In this document: piece after piece, positions 15,202 through 23,658 of the stretch
Numbering within the stretch: position 1 is the first letter of the stretch
Layout: the number at the start of each line of letters is the position of its first letter
Origin: Bacillota bacterium
Lineage (GTDB): Bacteria > Bacillota > Clostridia > Oscillospirales > Acutalibacteraceae
Reading direction: 5' to 3'
Assembly: GCA_023418995.1 (NCBI GenBank)
Contig: JAEZYP010000053.1
Coordinates: forward strand, 1-36,648
Length of the DNA: 36,648 nucleotides
Position numbers and translations under genes: made by a program
Notes under the pieces: generated by a model
What the model was told of the DNA's origin: nothing
Database searches by the model: none
The model's input: the letters and a program-made list of their open reading frames with translations, nothing else

Positions 15202-17649
15202 CTATATAAACAGATTGGTGTCAGAGCTCTCCGCTGAACCGAGAAATGTGGCCACGCCGGCAATTTCCACGCCATCGATCAGCTCTTCCTTTCGGATTCC
15301 CATAATATCCATCGACATCTGGCAGGCAACGATATTAACGCCGCTGTCCATTGCCGACTGAATCAGCTCCTCCAGCGAGGAGACATTCTTGCTTTTCATG
15401 ATACCGCGTATCATTTTTGCGCCCATGCCGCCCATGTTCATTTTGGAGATTCCAAGCTTTTTGCTCCCGCGCGGCATCATCGCGGAGAACATCCGCTCAA
15501 TCAAATTCTTCTGTACCTTTATCCTATCGCTTCTTCGCAGGATATTCAGCCCCCAGAAGGTGAAAAACATTGTCACCTTCCGCCCCATAGAGGCGGCGCC
15601 GTTGGCAATAATCAACGCGGCGAGAGCCCTATCGAGATCTCCGCTGAACACGACCATGCTTTTGTCGTTCCCGCTCTGCGCTGTGGTTTGCGCCAGTGTT
15701 GCTCCGGCCTTTCGAAGCCGTACGCTGTAGGTCGCCCCGGTTCGCTCCACGCAGAGCAGCTCGTTCCCGGTTCTTTCGCACCATACATTGATATCTGAGG
15801 CGAACGCGGGATCGGTTGCCTTTACCAGAAGAATCTCACCCTCTTGCAGCTTTTTAATCCCTTCAGATACCTTCATGATTGGTCCGGGGCACTGCAGCCC
15901 GCAGGCGTCCACCTCAAGAACCCTGCCCGCTTCGCACCGCATGGGGGTGTCTGTCTGTTCCGGCTGTTTGGCAATCCCGATACAGTCCGTGGGACTGTTC
16001 TGCTCCTTATCCTCCTTTGCGGCCATATAGGTTTTGTAGCCGCCGCTGAGGTTATAGGCGTCGTACCCGTTCTGGCTGAGAATCCGTGCCCCGATATAGC
16101 CGCGCAGCCCGACCTGGCAGTACAGGTACACCGGCTTATCCTTCGGCAGCTCCTGCATCCTCTCCCGTAAAGCATCCACCGGAATATTAACAGAACCGGG
16201 TATGGTTCCCAGCTGCGCTTCCGCAGAGGTTCGAACATCGAGAAGGGTAACCTTTGCGGGGTCAAGAACATCGACCTCATCATAATAGAAGCTTTTCACG
16301 TCACCGCGCAGCATGTTTGCGGCTGTGAAGCCAAGCATATTAACCGGGTCCTTCGCGGAGGAATAGGGCGGTGCGTAGCAAAGCTCCAGCTCCTCGAGGT
16401 CATACACCGTTCCGTTCAGGCGCAGCGCGGCGGCAATTACGTCAATGCGTTTATCCACACCCTCGTAGCCGACCCCCTGCGCGCCCAGGATTTTGCCATC
16501 CGGCGCAAACAGCAGCTTCAGGCTTATCTGGGTGCCGCCCGGGTAATACCCGGCGTGACTGGCCGGATGGATATAGGTTTTGGAATAGGGAATATTCTGC
16601 GCCTTGAGCTGTTTTTCGTTCAGTCCGGTGGAAGCCGCTGTCAGGTCGAACACCTTTAAAATCGAGCTGCCCTGTACCCCCGGATTTTTTACGGTACGCT
16701 TCCCCAGCACGTTTTCCGCAACCAGCCTGCCCTGTTTATTCGCCGGACCTGCCAGCGGAATCAGCGCCTCCTTGCCGGTAGAGAGCTGCCGAACCGCAAT
16801 TGCGTCACCTACGGCGAAAATATCCGGATCGGAGGTGGCAAACCTTTCGTTCACCTTGATGCTTCCGCCCTCGCCAAGCTCCAGTCCGGCTTCTTTTGCA
16901 AGGCGGCTGTCCGGCGCGACACCGATACTCAGAACAACCATATCGGCTGCAACGGAGCGATTCCCGGTTAATTGCACCAGAAGCTTTTCCTTTTTCTCAA
17001 AGCCCTGAACGCCGGTGCCGAGAAGCAGCCGGATGTCGTTTTCTCGGATATGCCGGTGCAGAATTGCAGCCATTTCCGGGTCAAGAGACGCAATCACCTG
17101 ACCAAGATATTCCACCACCGTTACTTCCAGCCCGCGCTGTTTTAAATTTTCTGCCATTTCTATTCCAATAAAGCCCGCGCCGACGACAACGGCGGATTTC
17201 GCGCCAGTCTCTTTAATATAGGAATCAATCTGAAAGGTATCGGGAACGCTTCGGAGCGTGAAGATGCCCTCCTGCTCAATTCCCGGTAAATTCGGTCGCT
17301 TGGGAACCGCCCCGGGGGAGAGAATCAGCTTATCGTAGCGCTCTTCATAGGTACTGCCGTCCGCGTGATTCTGAACCGTGACCGTTTTTGTCTCGCGATT
17401 AATTCGCATTACTTCGCTCTTGGTACGTACATCGATACGGAACCGATCCCGCAGCAGCTCCGGTTTGGTGACGAACAGCTTTTCCCTGTCCTTAATCGTT
17501 CCGCCAATATAATAAGGAAGCCCGCAGTTTGCATAGGAAATATATTCCCCTTTTTCAAATAGAATGATTTCCGCCTCTTCGCTCAGCCTGCGCAACCTGG
17601 CCGCGGCTCCGGCTCCGCCAGCAACACCGCCTACAATTAAAACCTTCAT
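15202..17649 (-). CDS. CoA-disulfide/persulfide reductase fused to rhodanese, TusA and DsrE-like domains
   Basis: An 815-residue flavoprotein predicted to handle persulfides, polysulfide or CoA-disulfide with NAD(P)H. Module 1 (1-445) is a CoA-disulfide reductase type flavoprotein: GGVAGGAGAA (FAD), the single redox Cys42 in SYANCGLPYY, VVVGAGFIGIEMAE (NAD(P)), and Tyr425/Tyr429 in CYAPPYSSAKDP. Module 2 (about 460-545) is a rhodanese with Cys511 in YLYCQVGLRGY. Module 3 (about 577-648) is a TusA/SirA sulfur carrier with Cys583-x3-Cys587 in DACGLQCPGP. Module 4 (about 663-815) is DsrE/DsrE2-like with Cys776 in VNIVACQMSMDIMGI. All four candidate sulfur-carrying Cys are present, so sulfur could pass along one chain. 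The gene is single and divergent from the thioredoxin-reductase-like gene. Confidence 0.92.
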   Translation of the reverse strand: MKVLIVGGVAGGAGAAARLRRLSEEAEIILFEKGEYISYANCGLPYYIGGTIKDREKLFVTKPELLRDRFRIDVRTKSEVMRINRETKTVTVQNHADGSTYEERYDKLILSPGAVPKRPNLPGIEQEGIFTLRSVPDTFQIDSYIKETGAKSAVVVGAGFIGIEMAENLKQRGLEVTVVEYLGQVIASLDPEMAAILHRHIRENDIRLLLGTGVQGFEKKEKLLVQLTGNRSVAADMVVLSIGVAPDSRLAKEAGLELGEGGSIKVNERFATSDPDIFAVGDAIAVRQLSTGKEALIPLAGPANKQGRLVAENVLGKRTVKNPGVQGSSILKVFDLTAASTGLNEKQLKAQNIPYSKTYIHPASHAGYYPGGTQISLKLLFAPDGKILGAQGVGYEGVDKRIDVIAAALRLNGTVYDLEELELCYAPPYSSAKDPVNMLGFTAANMLRGDVKSFYYDEVDVLDPAKVTLLDVRTSAEAQLGTIPGSVNIPVDALRERMQELPKDKPVYLYCQVGLRGYIGARILSQNGYDAYNLSGGYKTYMAAKEDKEQNSPTDCIGIAKQPEQTDTPMRCEAGRVLEVDACGLQCPGPIMKVSEGIKKLQEGEILLVKATDPAFASDINVWCERTGNELLCVERTGATYSVRLRKAGATLAQTTAQSGNDKSMVVFSGDLDRALAALIIANGAASMGRKVTMFFTFWGLNILRRSDRIKVQKNLIERMFSAMMPRGSKKLGISKMNMGGMGAKMIRGIMKSKNVSSLEELIQSAMDSGVNIVACQMSMDIMGIRKEELIDGVEIAGVATFLGSAESSDTNLFI

Positions 17650-17736
17650 ATCTATATTCCTTTCCGCTTTCTTCCAAAGAAAGCCTGTAATTTATTCTTT
17701 TCAAGATATATATTATTCCCAGTTCCTCTTTTTTTC

Positions 17737-17780
17737 TGTGACTAAATCACCAAATAGAAAAGAAATGTGATATAATCACA
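17737..17780. promoter_or_regulatory. Two tandem palindromes TGTGA-N5-TCAC between divergent redox genes
   Basis: TGTGA-N5-TCACC at 17737-17751 and TGTGAT-ATA-ATCACA at 17766-17780, 29 bp apart. The second contains an extended -10 (TG-A-TATAAT, 17768-17776) for the plus-strand gene. Half-sites resemble those of Crp/Fnr-type regulators, but their spacing is N6, not N5. The factor is unknown. Confidence 0.5.
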
Positions 17781-17944
17781 GAAGACAAGGAAATAATGAA
17801 TATAATGGAATGACCCAGGAATTTCTCTTCGTTAATTTCATTGGAAAATAACCTTATTCGTGAATTTTTTGTACAGCAAGGCAAATAACGAAGCTATCGA
17901 ATAAGTCGACGCCTGACAAGTTTTTGGCGTTCTATTAATTTTTA
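17781..17944. other. Leader of the thioredoxin-reductase-like gene
   Basis: The rest of the 311-nt divergent gap. It holds another TATAAT (17801-17806) and a small hairpin around 17909-17932 (ACGCC / GGCGT) followed by TCTATT. I saw no ORF or known riboswitch. Confidence 0.4.
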
Positions 17945-17960
17945 GAAAGGAAAATGAAGT

Positions 17961-18830
17961 ATGGCGGATGTCATCATTTTAGGATACGGACCAGCGGGGA
18001 TTTCCGCTGCAACATACACCACACGCGCCGGTTTAAACACGATTGTTATCGGCCGCGACGGAGGCTCCCTGCTGAAAGCGGAAAAAATTGAAAATTATTA
18101 CGGTTTTTCAACTCCGGTTTCGGGCGAGCAGCTGGTTAAGGACGGGATCGAGCAGGCCGCGCGGCTAGGCGCACAGATCGTTTCAGACGAGGTACTGGGA
18201 ATTACGTATGACGGTCAGTTTACGGTACAGTGTAAGCACGCGGCCTACCGTTCTCCCGCTGTGATTCTTGCCACAGGCTCCTCCCGAACCGCACCGAAAA
18301 TTGAGGGGCTTCAGCGTCTGGAGGGTCATGGAGTCAGCTATTGCGCCGTCTGCGACGCCTTCTTTTACCGGGGAAGATCCGTGGCGGTGCTGGGAAGCGG
18401 CGATTACGCGCTTCACGAAGCGATGGAGCTGCTGCCGGTCGTTGGCTCGGTAACCCTGCTGACAAACGGCAAGGAGCCCTCGGTGGAGCTTCCCTCCAAC
18501 CTCACCGTGGAGAAAAGGGAAATTGTTTCTTTTCAGGGAGAAAACGTTTTGAGCTCGGTTCAGTTTAAAGACGGCTCCTCCAAGGAATTCAGCGGTGTAT
18601 TCATCGCGATGGGTGTCGCGGGGAGCAGCGACCTTGCCAGAAAGCTGGGCGCGCAGACAAAAGGCTCTTCGATTGTAGTGGATGAAGGCATGCAGTCGAG
18701 CATTCCCGGTCTCTACGCGGCAGGCGACTGTACCGGCGGAATGCTGCAGGTTTCAAAGGCAGTGTATGACGGAGCAAAAGCCGCTTCAAGCGTTATCAAG
18801 CAATTGCGGCTGGCCTCTAAAAAGGTTTAA
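17961..18830 (+). CDS. Thioredoxin-reductase-like flavoprotein with altered NADPH site
   Basis: A 289-residue FAD protein of the low-Mr thioredoxin reductase family, ATG 17961 with GAAAGG upstream. FAD motifs GYGPAG (8-13) and AGDCTGG (254-260) and the redox pair Cys128-Ala-Val-Cys131 are intact. The pyridine-nucleotide domain is unusual: the normal GGGDSAxEEA is GSGDYALHEA (145-154) and the HRRxxFRA motif that binds the NADPH phosphate is replaced by TLLTNGKE. It is also about 20 residues shorter than standard TrxB. In Clostridium acetobutylicum a TrxR-like enzyme with degenerate NADPH motifs uses reduced ferredoxin; this gene may be of that kind. No thioredoxin gene is adjacent. Divergent from the sulfur-transfer flavoprotein. 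Confidence 0.85.
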   Translation: MADVIILGYGPAGISAATYTTRAGLNTIVIGRDGGSLLKAEKIENYYGFSTPVSGEQLVKDGIEQAARLGAQIVSDEVLGITYDGQFTVQCKHAAYRSPAVILATGSSRTAPKIEGLQRLEGHGVSYCAVCDAFFYRGRSVAVLGSGDYALHEAMELLPVVGSVTLLTNGKEPSVELPSNLTVEKREIVSFQGENVLSSVQFKDGSSKEFSGVFIAMGVAGSSDLARKLGAQTKGSSIVVDEGMQSSIPGLYAAGDCTGGMLQVSKAVYDGAKAASSVIKQLRLASKKV

Positions 18831-18832
18831 CG

Positions 18833-18874
18833 AACAAGGCAGATGGATTTTCTCCTTTCTGCCTTGTTTTTTAT
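18833..18874 (+). terminator. Terminator after the thioredoxin-reductase-like gene
   Basis: AACAAGGCAGA (18833-18843) pairs with TCTGCCTTGTT (18858-18868), followed by a run of T to 18872. It begins 3 nt after the stop codon. Confidence 0.9.
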
Positions 18875-19086
18875 TGTATAGTAAGTCAGGCTGACGCCTG
18901 GCTAGCAACGCAGCGACGGGGAAAATAGACCGCAAAGACTGGTTGGTTTTAGATTTAATTGACTAATATGTTTATTGTAAGCTCTATCATACTCAGTAAG
19001 CCCTATATTTATAAAATATTCATATAAATTTCATTTATTATATAGTTTAATTTAAGTTTTCGATGCTAGAATTTTATGCAAGTGTA
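18875..19086. other. Intergenic stretch upstream of the efflux operon
   Basis: About 210 nt between the terminator and the efflux promoter. A more GC-rich part (18890-18950) is followed by an AT-rich part. I see no ORF or clear repeat. Confidence 0.45.
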
Positions 19087-19115
19087 TTGACAACCGCACG
19101 GAATAGCTGTATTAT
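19087..19115 (+). promoter_or_regulatory. Promoter of the efflux operon
   Basis: TTGACA (19087-19092), 17-nt spacer, TATTAT (19110-19115). A leader of about 70 nt leads to the adaptor gene. Confidence 0.7.
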
Positions 19116-19189
19116 TGTATTAATTAAATAGTACATATTATCTTGCTTTCTAAGATCTGTTTTTCCATCTTAAAGGAGTGAACACCAAC

Positions 19190-20788
19190 GTGAAGAAAAA
19201 GAAGAAAATTATTATTGCAGTATGCGTCGTTGCCGTAGCTGCAATCGGGGTGGTATCCCTGCTGAACGGAAGCCGCAAGGGAGCGGCCGTATCCGTGCCT
19301 TACGCCCCTCTGAGCAAAACGACCCTGCGCAGCACAATCAGCACCTCCGGCGTTGTACAAAGCAATGATTCTGTAAATATTTACAGCGACCTGAACTACG
19401 CGGTGAAAAAGCTTAACGTAAAGGTTGGCGACCGCGTCAGCGCGGGGCAGGTGCTTTGCGAAATCGATTCCGTCGATCTGAAGAACTCAATCGATCAGAA
19501 AATTGCTTCGCTCCAGACAAGCGCGGCACAGTCTGAACAAAGGATTAAAACCAGCCAGAAGAAATACAACGATACCAAATCGACCCTGAGCGCGGGTCTG
19601 AACACGCAAATCAACAGCGCCGCCGACAAGGTCGTTTCCGCCCAGCGTGACCTTGAAACTGCCCAGCAGAAGCTAACCGACGCGAAAAAGCGCCTCGATA
19701 CAAACACGGATACCAGTTTAATCAGCGCAAAATCTGCCGTTGAGACCGCGCGCCTGGACTACGAAAGCGCAGATAAATCATATAACGATTTTAAGAAAGA
19801 TCACAAGGGTGAGACTATCAGCGGAGATTTGCAGGATGAATCCCGCAAGCTGCGGGAAGCGATGGAATCTGCTAAGGTAAGATATGATTCCGCTAAGGAC
19901 TCCCTCGCGGCTTATTATACCACACACGACGAGAACATTGCAGACCTGACCAAGGCTGTGACCACCGCGCAGATTAGTTACGACAGCGCGGTCAAAGCGC
20001 AGAAGTCTGCCATTGCTTCGGTAAATCAGGACCTCAGCGCCGCCGCGGACAGCGTCACCTCCGAAAAGCTTTCCGCCGACCAGAAGGCGCAGCAGGCGGA
20101 GCTGGAATCTTTGCAGAACAAGCTGGCCAAGTGCAGTGTTACCGCCCCGGCCTCCGGCACCATTACCGCGGTTTACGCAACGGAAAACGCACCGTCAGGC
20201 GGGTTGATGTTTGTAATTGAAGACACCAATGCATTAAAAATGAAGATAAAAATCAAGGAATCCGACATTGCCAGCATTAAGCCCGGCATGAAGGCGGTTG
20301 TTTCCGCAGACGCAATAGACGGTAAAAAATTCGACGGCGTGGTGGGAAAGATTGCCCCGACTTCCCTGAAGGATAAGGAAGGCAAGACCGTCAGCAGCTC
20401 CAACGCGGAGTTTGAGGCGGATATCACTATTACCTCGAAGGACCCTGCTCTGCTGATCGGAATGAATGGTTCAGCGGAGATTATTCTTCAAAGCAAGGAG
20501 TCCGTCTATTCCGTTCCGTTTGAAGCAATTACAACAGACCCGCAGGGCAAGAGCATTGTTTACTCCGCTGTTCAGCAGCAGGATGGTTCGTACAAGGCGA
20601 TTGCCGTTCCGGTTACTCTGGGAATTGAGACAGATACGAATGTTGAAGTATCCGGCAGTGACCTAAAGGATGGACTAAAAATCATCACTGACCCGAAGCA
20701 GACTCTGCCGAATCAGAAGATCATGCTCGAGCCCAATGAAAATGAAGCGGCGAGAGCCTCGGGAAAGAAAGAATCGGCAGGTGCATAG
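19190..20788 (+). CDS. Membrane-fusion/adaptor protein of a MacAB/YknXYZ-like efflux system
   Basis: Extracytoplasmic adaptor, 532 residues. I start at GTG 19190, 11 nt after AAAGGAG; the GTG at 19178 overlaps that ribosome site. A Lys-rich start and one membrane helix (about 7-25) anchor it. A lipoyl/barrel-sandwich half (about 55-90, LNVKVGDRVSAGQVLCEID) leads to a long alpha-helical coiled coil rich in Ala, Gln and Lys (about 100-320), then the second half (about 320-350, KCSVTAPASGTITAVYA), a beta-barrel, and a C-terminal domain. The coiled coil is long for a Gram-positive YknX-like adaptor. It is 1 nt from the ABC ATPase gene. In Gram-positives, relatives export peptides or toxic metabolites; the substrate here is unknown. 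Confidence 0.92.
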   Translation: MKKKKKIIIAVCVVAVAAIGVVSLLNGSRKGAAVSVPYAPLSKTTLRSTISTSGVVQSNDSVNIYSDLNYAVKKLNVKVGDRVSAGQVLCEIDSVDLKNSIDQKIASLQTSAAQSEQRIKTSQKKYNDTKSTLSAGLNTQINSAADKVVSAQRDLETAQQKLTDAKKRLDTNTDTSLISAKSAVETARLDYESADKSYNDFKKDHKGETISGDLQDESRKLREAMESAKVRYDSAKDSLAAYYTTHDENIADLTKAVTTAQISYDSAVKAQKSAIASVNQDLSAAADSVTSEKLSADQKAQQAELESLQNKLAKCSVTAPASGTITAVYATENAPSGGLMFVIEDTNALKMKIKIKESDIASIKPGMKAVVSADAIDGKKFDGVVGKIAPTSLKDKEGKTVSSSNAEFEADITITSKDPALLIGMNGSAEIILQSKESVYSVPFEAITTDPQGKSIVYSAVQQQDGSYKAIAVPVTLGIETDTNVEVSGSDLKDGLKIITDPKQTLPNQKIMLEPNENEAARASGKKESAGA

Positions 20789-20789
20789 A

Positions 20790-21521
20790 ATGAGCGAAAA
20801 AGTAGTCATTGATATGTCGGATATCGTGAAGTCTTTCTACGTTGGAACGCCAAATGAACTGGAAATTCTGCACGGTATAAATTTAAAAATTTATGAAGGC
20901 GAATTTGTCTCCATTGTCGGCGCGTCCGGCTCCGGAAAATCCACGCTGATGAATATTATCGGCGCCTTGGACCGGCCAACCACCGGTCAGTATGTGCTGG
21001 ACGGGGTTTCGGTGGAAAAAATGAGCAGCAACGAGCTTTCACAGATTCGCAATAAAAAAATCGGGTTTGTGTTCCAGAACTTTAACCTGATTCCCCGTTC
21101 CACCTCTCTCGGCAACGTGGAGCTGCCGATGCTTTACGCTGGGGTTCCACTCCGAAAAAGAACCGCCCGTGCAATGGAGCTGCTGGAGCTGGTGGAGATG
21201 AAGGACCGCGCGAAGCATATGCCCAACGAGCTTTCCGGCGGTCAGAAGCAGCGGGTATCCATTGCGCGGGCAATGGCGAACGACCCTGCGATCATCCTTG
21301 CCGACGAACCGACCGGCGCGCTTGACAGCAGCACCGGCCGTCTGGTCATGGACTTGTTCCACACCCTTCACCAGGAAGAGGGAAAAACGATTGTCCTGAT
21401 TACCCATAACAGCGAGCTGGCGGCGGAAACTGAGCGGATCATCACGATACACGACGGAAGAATTGGAAACGATGTTGACAACCGTTTCAAGCTTCAGGAG
21501 GCGGAACATGAATCTGCTTGA
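20790..21521 (+). CDS. ABC transporter ATPase, MacB/LolD/YknY class
   Basis: ATP-binding subunit, 243 residues from ATG 20790, only 1 nt after the adaptor stop. Walker A GASGSGKST (44-52), Q-loop FQNFNLIP, signature LSGGQ (148-152), Walker B and catalytic Glu ILADEPTGALD (169-179), and H-loop ITHN are all intact. The class couples to FtsX-type permeases and works by mechanotransmission rather than classical alternating access. It overlaps the permease gene by 14 nt, so the three proteins are translated together. Confidence 0.95.
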   Translation: MSEKVVIDMSDIVKSFYVGTPNELEILHGINLKIYEGEFVSIVGASGSGKSTLMNIIGALDRPTTGQYVLDGVSVEKMSSNELSQIRNKKIGFVFQNFNLIPRSTSLGNVELPMLYAGVPLRKRTARAMELLELVEMKDRAKHMPNELSGGQKQRVSIARAMANDPAIILADEPTGALDSSTGRLVMDLFHTLHQEEGKTIVLITHNSELAAETERIITIHDGRIGNDVDNRFKLQEAEHESA

Positions 21522-22764
21522 AAATATCTCCCTGGCTATTAATGGGCTGAAGTCCAATAAAATGCGTGCACTCCTTACCATGCTGGGTATTATCATCGGA
21601 ATTGGCTCCGTCATTGCCATCACCTCTGTAGGCAACGCCATGACCAACGCGATGAACGACGCCTTTAAAAGCTTCGGCATCACGAATATCCAGGCCTCTG
21701 TGACTATGAAGAATGACAGCATCTACAACCAGGGCTGGGGAAGCAGCGGTTCCAATCCTGAAGATAACGATTTAATCTCAGACGAAATGATTGAAAAGCT
21801 GAAGGCAAAATTCGGTTCCAAAATCTCCGCAATTAGTCTTACGCAAAGCGCGGGAACGGGAAAAATCGAATTAGACCGTAAAAAAGCAACCGTGAAAATC
21901 TCCGGAGTAAATGACGAAAGCGACACGGTCAATAATATTGAGCTGAAGTCCGGTCGTTTTATCAGCAAGAAGGATACGCAGAGCGCAAGATATGTTACCG
22001 TTATCTCCCAGCAGCTTGCAGCCGAGCTTTACGGCAGCCAGAATCCTGTGGGCAAGGAGCTTCGGGTGGAAACTGGCAACGGCAACAAAGCTTTTACGAT
22101 TGTGGGCGTATACAAAGAGGCTGCCTCTTCCTCGTTCATTCGAAAAAGCCCCCGCACAACCTTCTATATCCCCGTTACAACCGCAAAAAAGATGTCCGAC
22201 GCGAGCGACAACTATTCCGACATTCTGATTTCCGCCAAGATGGGCACGGACTGCACCAAATTTGCGGACGAAATTCAAACTTATATCAACAAAACCTTTT
22301 ATGCCCATAACAAAACCTTTGAATGCCAGACCTTTAGTCTGGAGTCCGAAATGTCGCAGGCGAACGAAATGATGGGCACCCTCTCCCTTGCCATTGCGGT
22401 AATCGCCGCCATTTCTCTTCTGGTCGGCGGTATTGGCGTAATGAACATTATGCTCGTTTCCGTCACGGAGCGTACCCGCGAAATCGGCGTACGTAAGGCG
22501 CTCGGTGCACCGGACAGCGCGATCCGCGTCCAATTTATTGTGGAATCAATGATTATTTGCCTGATTGGCGGTATTTTGGGAATTGTTCTTGGAACGGGTC
22601 TTGGAAGCCTTGGGGGGATGCTGCTGAAACAGTCGGCGGTACCTTCGCTGAATTCTATCGTGGTAGCGGTTGGCTTCTCAATGGCAATCGGCGTATTTTT
22701 CGGCTACTACCCGGCCAACAAGGCGGCGAAGCTTGACCCGATCGAGGCGCTTCGTTACGAGTAA
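21508..22764 (+). CDS. FtsX/MacB-type ABC permease
   Basis: Membrane subunit of the efflux system, 418 residues from ATG 21508 with AGGAGG at 21497-21502 inside the ATPase gene. Layout is MacB-like: the N-terminal ISLAINGLKSNKMRALLTMLGIIIGIGSVIAI helix (about 5-40), a large extracellular domain (about 45-290), and three C-terminal helices. LLVGGIGVMNIMLVSVTERTREIGVRKALGA marks the FtsX domain, and the C-terminus is PANKAAKLDPIEALRYE, the typical ending of this family. Together with the ATPase and adaptor it forms a complete YknXYZ-like unit. Confidence 0.95.
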   Translation: MNLLENISLAINGLKSNKMRALLTMLGIIIGIGSVIAITSVGNAMTNAMNDAFKSFGITNIQASVTMKNDSIYNQGWGSSGSNPEDNDLISDEMIEKLKAKFGSKISAISLTQSAGTGKIELDRKKATVKISGVNDESDTVNNIELKSGRFISKKDTQSARYVTVISQQLAAELYGSQNPVGKELRVETGNGNKAFTIVGVYKEAASSSFIRKSPRTTFYIPVTTAKKMSDASDNYSDILISAKMGTDCTKFADEIQTYINKTFYAHNKTFECQTFSLESEMSQANEMMGTLSLAIAVIAAISLLVGGIGVMNIMLVSVTERTREIGVRKALGAPDSAIRVQFIVESMIICLIGGILGIVLGTGLGSLGGMLLKQSAVPSLNSIVVAVGFSMAIGVFFGYYPANKAAKLDPIEALRYE

Positions 22765-22813
22765 TTCCTCTTTTTTAGAAGTTTTCAACTTCTCGGGTTA
22801 TACATAGATACGC

Positions 22814-22849
22814 AAAAAGCAACGGCCTCAACCGAGACCGTTGCTTTTT
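22814..22849. terminator. Bidirectional terminator between efflux and fatty acid operons
   Basis: AAAAAGCAACGG (22814-22825) pairs with CCGTTGCTTTTT (22838-22849). The A- and T-tracts at the ends serve both strands. It separates the converging permease and accA genes. Confidence 0.9.
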
Positions 22850-22872
22850 TCTGTTTGAACCCGTCGGTTCGT

Positions 22873-23658
22873 CTATTTATTTTCCGGTGCCCCGATTCTG
22901 CGGAACCTTTCGTAACGCTGCTCCACCAGTTCGTCGCCGCTGAGCTGCCGCCTTTTTGTCAGCACGGCGCTTAGCCGGGCACGAAGCTCCTGATATACTC
23001 TGATAAAATCCCTGCCTCCCTCCGGAATAATCCTTTCGATTACTCTCAGCCCAAGAAGGTCGTTCGCCGTCATTTTCAGGCATTGGGCAGCTTCCTTCAC
23101 CTTTGAAGAGTCCTTCCACAAAATACTGGCGCACCCCTCCGGCGAAATAACGGAATAGACGGAGTTTTCCAGCATCCAGACCTCGTCCGCTACCGCAAGC
23201 CCCAGCGCGCCGCCGCTTCCGCCTTCCCCGATCAACACCGATACAATCGGCACTCGCAGGGTCATCATGCTCATCAGATTTTCTGCGATTGCCTGACCCT
23301 GACCGCGTTCCTCGGCGGCAATGCCACAGAACGCGCCGGCGGTGTCAACAAAGCACACCACCGGGCGACCGAATTTTTCCGCAAGCTTCATCTGCCGCAG
23401 CGCCTTCCGGTAGCCCTCCGGGTGCGCGGAGCCGAAATTCCGCTGTACCTTTTCCTTGGTATCGTGCCCTTTTTCCAGCGCGATCACCGTAACCGGCATA
23501 TTGTTCAGCCGGGCGATTCCGGCTACAACGGCATTGTCATCTCCGTAGCGGCGGTCTCCGTGCATTTCCACAAAGTCCGTAAAGATATTCTTGATAAAGT
23601 CCGTACCGGTAGGGCGGTCCTTCGCCCTTGCCGCCATCACCTTGTCGTAAGCGTTCAT
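22873..23658 (-). CDS. accA: Acetyl-CoA carboxylase carboxyltransferase alpha subunit
   Basis: Transfers the carboxyl group from biotin to acetyl-CoA, together with AccD, to make malonyl-CoA. 261 residues, somewhat shorter than the 319 of E. coli, as is usual in Clostridia where the N-terminal extension is reduced. ATG 23658 has AAGGAGG upstream and overlaps the accD stop as ATGA, suggesting translational coupling that keeps the two subunits equal. Crotonase-fold motifs are seen: FGSAHPEGYRKALRQMKLAEKF, VDTAGAF, and IGEGGSGGALGL (oxyanion region). It is the last gene of the long fab-acc operon. Confidence 0.96.
   Translation of the reverse strand: MNAYDKVMAARAKDRPTGTDFIKNIFTDFVEMHGDRRYGDDNAVVAGIARLNNMPVTVIALEKGHDTKEKVQRNFGSAHPEGYRKALRQMKLAEKFGRPVVCFVDTAGAFCGIAAEERGQGQAIAENLMSMMTLRVPIVSVLIGEGGSGGALGLAVADEVWMLENSVYSVISPEGCASILWKDSSKVKEAAQCLKMTANDLLGLRVIERIIPEGGRDFIRVYQELRARLSAVLTKRRQLSGDELVEQRYERFRRIGAPENK

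Noticed and set aside
17909..17932. Small hairpin in the leader of the thioredoxin-reductase-like gene as an attenuator
   Set aside because: The stem is only 5 bp with a 12-nt loop and lacks a proper T-run.
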